Part shown: piece by piece, positions 56,261 to 59,947 of the stretch
Numbering within the stretch: the stretch's first letter is position 1
Layout of the letters: every line of letters begins with the position of its first letter
From: Rhodocyclaceae bacterium
GTDB taxonomy: Bacteria > Pseudomonadota > Gammaproteobacteria > Burkholderiales > Rhodocyclaceae
Reading direction: 5' to 3'
Assembly (NCBI GenBank): GCA_028713915.1
Contig: JAQTNK010000026.1
Span: 1-59,947, forward strand
DNA length: 59,947 nucleotides
Notes under the pieces: generated by a model
Told to the model about the DNA's origin: nothing
Database searches by the model: none
The model's input: the letters and a program-made list of their open reading frames with translations, nothing else
Made by a program: the position numbers and the translations under genes

Positions 56261-56994
56261 GCAGCGCCATGGACGCGTTCTCATATCGAACCGTGGCCAT
56301 CGAGGAATGCGGCGAGCCCCTGGTCGACATTCCCGGCGAACTCTTTTCCTTCACGCGCCCGCATCCCTACGCGGCGCTCGGTGCGCCCTACGGCGAGGCG
56401 TCGCCATGGCTGCTCAGGCGGCGCGTCCTCGCCGCGCTGCTGCAGGCGCAGGCTGAACTCGCGGCATGCCGGCCGGGCTGGCGGCTGAAGCTGTTCGACG
56501 CCTATCGGCCGGTGCCGGTGCAGGCGTTCATGGTCTGGCGCGAGTTTCGTCTGCAGGCCGAACGCGCCGGACGGTCCCTGGCCGCTTATCAAAATCCCGC
56601 CGAGCTGCAGGCGCGCGACGCCGATTTGTACCGTCTGCTGGCGGCCACGGTGTTCGAGTTCTGGGGCGTGCCGAGCGACGACCCGCGGACGCCGCCGCCG
56701 CACGGCACCGGCGCGGCGGTTGATCTGACGCTGGAGGACGCAAGCGGACGCGAGATCGACATGGGCAGCCCGATCGACGAGACGACCGCGCGTTCCTATC
56801 CCGACCATTTCGCCAACGCCGCTGCGCCGTTCATGCAGGCGTTTCACGACAACCGCCAGCTTCTCGACAAGGTGATGACGGCGGCCGGATTCCGCCGCCA
56901 TCGCCACGAGTGGTGGCACTTTTCGCTGGGCGACCAGATGTGGGCGTGGGCGCAAGGAAAAGCCGCCGCGGCCGTCTACGGGCGCGCTGAATGA
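56257..56994 (+). CDS. VanX-like D-alanyl-D-alanine dipeptidase (peptidase M15D)
   Basis: 245 residues from the ATG at 56257, with GGGAGAG upstream. The zinc motifs H-G-T-G-A-A-V-D-L-T-L (H-x6-D) and E-W-W-H-F are intact, and F-D-A-Y-R-P-V precedes them as in the family. It has no signal peptide, as for VanX/DdpX. It should hydrolyse D-Ala-D-Ala in the cytoplasm, for peptidoglycan turnover or nutrition; no van resistance genes are near. Confidence 0.9.
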   Translation: MSSAMDAFSYRTVAIEECGEPLVDIPGELFSFTRPHPYAALGAPYGEASPWLLRRRVLAALLQAQAELAACRPGWRLKLFDAYRPVPVQAFMVWREFRLQAERAGRSLAAYQNPAELQARDADLYRLLAATVFEFWGVPSDDPRTPPPHGTGAAVDLTLEDASGREIDMGSPIDETTARSYPDHFANAAAPFMQAFHDNRQLLDKVMTAAGFRRHRHEWWHFSLGDQMWAWAQGKAAAAVYGRAE

Positions 56995-57196
56995 CACCGC
57001 CGCCGCCGTGCGGGGCCGCGGTGCCGGGCCGCAGTTGCGCTTCTGCAGCCGTGATGGCACGATGTTCGACCGCCTACCTCGGTGCGCGCGCCTGGGAATC
57101 GATGCGAACAGGAAGCCGCCGTCCCGCCGTCGGGACGGCTGGCATCGACGCTGGCGGCGCACACCGGAACGCTGCCCGACGCCAATGGAGACGATC

Positions 57197-57661
57197 ATGA
57201 ACGAACAACAACCCGATGGCCGCATGAGCTTTGACGAGGCCGTGCATTACGTGCAACTGGAGTCCGGCAAGGCGGCGTTTTCCGCCATGCCGGTGTTCAG
57301 CGACCGCCCCGGCGACGCGGAGCAGCGCGCCGAGGGAGCCCGCGTCTTCGTGCTGAAATCGGACGGCGCAGGCAGCTACTGCGCGCATTTCATCGCCGGC
57401 CCGTTCTTCTCCAATGCCTTCGCGGCCAACGAGACGCTTTCTCCTGCCGAGCTGCCCGAGCGCATCAGGGAACTGCGCTTCATGGCCACGCGCCTCGACG
57501 ACTCCTGGCTGGGAATGCAGATACAGACCCTGATCCAGAAGCTGGTCGAGGCCTCCGGCACCGAGGCGTCGCAGATGCCCGACTATGCCAACATGCCCGC
57601 GGTAAGCGCCGGGCCGGAAGCGGTGTTCCCAATCTCCTTCGTCAGCGGCCGCGATCGATAA
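57197..57661 (+). CDS. Protein of unknown function
   Basis: 154 residues from the ATG at 57197, six bases after GGAG. It is soluble with a mixed alpha/beta pattern (A-V-H-Y-V-Q-L-E-S-G-K, Y-C-A-H-F-I-A-G-P-F-F-S-N-A-F) and no signal peptide or known motif. Codon use matches the neighbours. A longer in-frame reading from 57008 has no ribosome site. Confidence 0.7.
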   Translation: MNEQQPDGRMSFDEAVHYVQLESGKAAFSAMPVFSDRPGDAEQRAEGARVFVLKSDGAGSYCAHFIAGPFFSNAFAANETLSPAELPERIRELRFMATRLDDSWLGMQIQTLIQKLVEASGTEASQMPDYANMPAVSAGPEAVFPISFVSGRDR

Positions 57662-57863
57662 GCGCTCGATCGGGATCGGGGGCGGCTTCTGCTTCAATGG
57701 GCCAGCAGGAACGCCGGCGCCGACGCCCGCGCGCAGCGACGACCGCCACGAGATGGCGCAGGCCCTGTGGGATCGCATCACGGAGAGTCGCGACGCGGCT
57801 GACTTTGCGGACGACCAGAGGCGTATCCGGACGGACGGCATGTTGCGGAAGCTGCGGCCATGA
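57660..57863 (+). pseudogene. Protein-like remnant without a start, unknown origin
   Basis: One frame is open from 57660 to a TGA at 57861-57863 and reads like protein near its end (A-L-W-D-R-I-T-E-S-R-D-A-A-D-F). That resembles the short linkers seen in caspase-like and TPR proteins. The only ATGs are internal (57753 onward, 36 residues) and lack a ribosome site. It could be the tail of a decayed gene. The rest of the 474-bp stretch 57662-58135 holds only repeat copy C. Confidence 0.25.
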
Positions 57864-57923
57864 TCCGCTAGCTTGCGCGCGCCGCCACGCCGCTTGGCTG
57901 CTTGCGGGCGAGCCCGCAGCCGC

Positions 57924-58016
57924 GCCGGCGGCGGGTGGCCGACTCCGGGAGGTAAAGGAGGAGGGCGGGCGCTTTTTCGGCCCGGGGGACACGGACGGAG
58001 TCGGCCGCGCGGCGGC
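57924..58016 (+). repeat. Structured palindromic repeat, copy C
   Basis: GGCCGACTCCG (57937-57947) pairs perfectly with 57996-58006. Inside, GGAGGTAAAGGAGGAGG (57948-57964) and CCGGGGGACACGGA (57982-57995) flank a 5-bp hairpin (57966-57970 with 57980-57984) with a loop unlike copy B. The two internal blocks match copies A and B almost base for base, while the inner hairpin differs in sequence and length. Confidence 0.85.
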
Positions 58017-58135
58017 ACAGGGCACTCGGACGCCATTGCCGCAGCAGCGTTCAAGCGAAGCGGCGCGTCCCCGCTGCCGCCGCTCTACGGTGGCGCGTTC
58101 ATGGCGCTCGCATCGGCCAGAAGCCAAGCGTTGAA

Positions 58136-59578
58136 TCAGTGCACCGTGCAGACCATGCAAGGATCGAAGCTGCGCACGACGTGCTGCACCGCCGCCGGCG
58201 TCGGGCCGTCGGCGCCGGCGGCGATGCCGACCAGCGCCTGTTCCAGCGCACCCGGTTGTTCCTGGGCATCGCGCGGCGAGAAGTTCCAGGTGGTCGGCGC
58301 GATGATCTGGTAGTTGTGGATGCGGCCGCGCCGTATCGCGATCCAGTGGCCGAGCGAGCCGCGCGCGGCTTCGACGAGGCCGATGCCATCGGCATCGTCG
58401 GGGACGCTGCCGACGACGCAATAAGGTTCGCCCGGCGCCAGCTGTTCGGCCCAGCGTTCCATTTCCGGCAGCACGCGGGCGATCTCGACCAGGCGCATGA
58501 CGACGCGGCTCAAGACGTTGCCGCCCTGCGCCGCCGCCAGCGCGCGCGCCAGCGGCTGGCCGGCCACGACCTGGCGCGCCAGGGCGCCGACTTCGACGAC
58601 GCGGCCGTCCAGCCGCGGCGCCTTGCACCAGGAATAGGCGCCCTCCTTTTCGGCCAGCGGCAGCGTCGCGCCCGACGCGGGCTCCTGCGGCGCTTCGGCT
58701 TCCGCGTACCAGGCATGGCGCACGTCCTCGCGAATGGCGGCGACTTCCAGCGCGGCGGCGGCGCCGTCCCAGACGCCGGACGGAAAGAGCCGGCCATGTT
58801 CCTGCGGAAAGTTGCCGTAGCTCATGAAGACCTTGGCGCCGCGGCCGAGCTCATGCAAGGCCAGGCTGTCGGCGATGGCGAGGAAACGGCCGAAATCGCT
58901 GCCGGCGTGCGCCGCGCCCCAGGCGGCCAGTTCGTCGACGCTCGCCAGCGCGGCGACGCTTTCGAGCGCGTCGCCGAACAGCGTCGCTTCGAGAAAGGCG
59001 CGGAACTCGCGCAGGATGCGGCGCAGGCGGATCTTCTCCGACGCCTGCAAGGGCCGCGACGAGCCGCCCGGCTGCAGCGCCAGGGTATGCGGCCACTTGC
59101 CGGCGATCAGCCCCATCGTGCGCAGGAAGGCGGCGCGCGCCGGCAGCATCTGCGCCGCGGCGGTCCCGCGCATGGCCTTGAAGCGCGCCTCGGTGGCGGC
59201 GAACCACGCACGGCCGGCGTATTCGGCGCGGGCGAAATCCGGCATGAAGTAGAGATAGAAATGCGTCAGGTGATCGGCGAGATTCTCCGTCGCCAGCATC
59301 AGGTTCGCCGCGATGCGGCCGTTGTCCGGCGGCTGCCAGCCGCAGGCGTCGGCCAGCGCCTGCGCCGAGGCCGCCGACTGCGCGACCGAACAGATGCCGC
59401 AGATGCGCGGCACGAACACCAGCGCATCCTGCGGCACCTTGCCCAGCAGGATCTGCTCGAAGCCGCGATAGAGCGGCGCGTTGACGTAGGCCGCCTGCAC
59501 GCGCCCGGCATCGATGTCGAGCGTCACTTCGAGGTCGCCCTCGACGCGATTGAAAGGGCCGACGATGCGCCGGCTCAT
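58136..59578 (-). CDS. hupV: H2-sensing [NiFe] hydrogenase large subunit (HupV/HoxC)
   Basis: 480 residues; GGGAGG precedes the ATG at 59578. The large-subunit motifs are F-N-R-V-E-G-D at the start, the N-terminal nickel Cys pair in R-I-C-G-I-C-S-V-A-Q-S (L1) and the C-terminal pair in D-P-C-M-V-C-T-V-H (L2). The protein ends exactly at T-V-H, so it lacks the C-terminal peptide that maturation proteases cut in catalytic hydrogenases. That is the mark of the regulatory sensors HupV/HoxC. With HupU it signals H2 to the HupT kinase. The small-subunit gene lies upstream, 112 bp away. Confidence 0.92.
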   Translation of the reverse strand: MSRRIVGPFNRVEGDLEVTLDIDAGRVQAAYVNAPLYRGFEQILLGKVPQDALVFVPRICGICSVAQSAASAQALADACGWQPPDNGRIAANLMLATENLADHLTHFYLYFMPDFARAEYAGRAWFAATEARFKAMRGTAAAQMLPARAAFLRTMGLIAGKWPHTLALQPGGSSRPLQASEKIRLRRILREFRAFLEATLFGDALESVAALASVDELAAWGAAHAGSDFGRFLAIADSLALHELGRGAKVFMSYGNFPQEHGRLFPSGVWDGAAAALEVAAIREDVRHAWYAEAEAPQEPASGATLPLAEKEGAYSWCKAPRLDGRVVEVGALARQVVAGQPLARALAAAQGGNVLSRVVMRLVEIARVLPEMERWAEQLAPGEPYCVVGSVPDDADGIGLVEAARGSLGHWIAIRRGRIHNYQIIAPTTWNFSPRDAQEQPGALEQALVGIAAGADGPTPAAVQHVVRSFDPCMVCTVH

Positions 59579-59690
59579 ACGCCTCCCACGCCCCGGCCCC
59601 CGCCCGCGCGGCGGGGGTGACGGGCGTTCGCCGCTGCGCGGCTCGATGATGTTGACTGCGCCGCCCGTGAGACGGCTCTGCGGCCGGCGC

Positions 59691-59947
59691 TCATCGTTTC
59701 GCCTGCCGTGTCGACGGCGCCTTCAGCGTGTGGTCGGCGCGCGCGTTCTCGCGCACCCGCGCCGGCGTCGCCGACTTCGACAAGGCCGCCAGCGCCACGA
59801 ACCATGCCTTTGGCATGTCTGCCGGCAGGCCGATGGGAATGCCCGCGACTTTCGGCGTCACGGCGAAGGCATGGCCGGGCTCCTCGAAGCCCGGCTCGGT
59901 GCAGCGCACGCAGGAAAAGCCGCCGCGCAGGCAGGAGCCGGAGCCGT
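59691..59947 (-). CDS. hupU: H2-sensing [NiFe] hydrogenase small subunit (HupU/HoxB), C-terminal part
   Basis: The frame is open from the window end to a TGA at 59691-59693; only about the last 84 residues are present. Its Cys-rich part (G-S-C-L-R-G-G-F-S-C-V-R-C-T-E-P-G-F-E) provides iron-sulfur ligands, followed by F-A-V-T-P-K-V-A-G-I-P-I-G-L-P and a basic tail. It has no C-terminal membrane anchor, as expected for a soluble sensor. Upstream sequence is outside the window. Confidence 0.85.
   Translation of the reverse strand, partial: GSGSCLRGGFSCVRCTEPGFEEPGHAFAVTPKVAGIPIGLPADMPKAWFVALAALSKSATPARVRENARADHTLKAPSTRQAKR

Noticed and set aside
58136-59578. Energy-conserving uptake hydrogenase
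   Set aside because: The large subunit ends at T-V-H with no maturation peptide, and the small subunit tail has no membrane anchor, both marks of the sensor type.
1-59947. CRISPR arrays, tRNA or rRNA genes, intact insertion sequences, phage genes
   Set aside because: I looked for regularly spaced repeats, T-arm motifs, transposase or integrase motifs and found none that I could support. This was by eye, not by a search program.

Overview
The window is about 60 kb of GC-rich, densely coded bacterial DNA. Many genes overlap by ATGA or GTGA. I read it as the chromosome of a Betaproteobacterium, most likely in or near the Rhodocyclales. The reasons are the mix of many cyclic-di-GMP and two-component genes, bacteriohemerythrin-kinase fusions, a ferredoxin-dependent arylpyruvate pathway, and a hydrogen-sensing [NiFe] hydrogenase with its nickel supply genes. 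The placement is inferred from gene content only. I saw no tRNA, rRNA, CRISPR array, prophage or intact insertion sequence.

Region by region. (1) 1-3.9 kb: an extracytoplasmic methionine-sulfoxide repair set, made of a Tat-exported molybdopterin oxidoreductase with its cytochrome b, msrA, an ECF sigma factor with its DUF1109 membrane anti-sigma factor, and msrB. The msrA operon and msrB are both preceded by GTAACY-N16-CGAA, which marks them as one sigma regulon. (2) 3.9-5.9 kb: an unusual HTH / 2Fe-2S / flavin-reductase fusion and a small HTH protein. (3) 5.9-18.6 kb: a signalling block with a REC-PAS-PP2C phosphatase, a haem-c chemoreceptor behind a candidate class I c-di-GMP riboswitch, CheD, HDOD, REC, HD-GYP and double-REC proteins, then a hemerythrin-histidine kinase and a PAS-GGDEF-EAL-REC protein. 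(4) 18.7-23.7 kb: an arylacetate-CoA ligase with iorB and iorA, divergent from an ABC-type substrate-binding protein. (5) 24-30.5 kb: a conserved unknown protein, a ChaN-PDZ plus M1-peptidase pair, several small unknown genes and a DUF302 protein. (6) 30.6-38.4 kb: an ACP-acyl-AMP ligase-acyltransferase fusion, a PocR-PAS-GAF-GGDEF cyclase, an REC-HD-GYP phosphodiesterase and a second hemerythrin-kinase. (7) 38.4-44.4 kb: a nickel and hydrogenase-maturation island with HupK, TonB, a TonB-dependent receptor, a NiCoT permease and a DUF4010 protein, with two related 27-bp palindromes that look like NikR operators. (8) 44.4-54 kb: a SAP-domain protein, two copies of an unusual structured repeat, a nitroreductase, PolX, nicotinate phosphoribosyltransferase, a DUF1614 protein, Hsp20, archease-RtcB, a Mut7-C nuclease and Pcm. 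(9) 54-59.9 kb: a HupT-type kinase, NikR, a VanX-like dipeptidase, a third copy of the structured repeat, and the hydrogen-sensing hydrogenase HupV and HupU (HupU is cut by the window end).

Three themes link the genes. The hydrogen theme joins the sensor (HupUV), its kinase (HupT), a nickel regulator (NikR), nickel uptake (receptor, TonB, NiCoT) and maturation (HupK). The cyclic-di-GMP theme joins synthesis, breakdown and a riboswitch-controlled chemoreceptor. The envelope stress theme joins MsrA, MsrB and the Mo enzyme under one ECF sigma factor. The most novel-looking item is the structured repeat: a conserved purine-rich internal loop held between stems that differ between copies.
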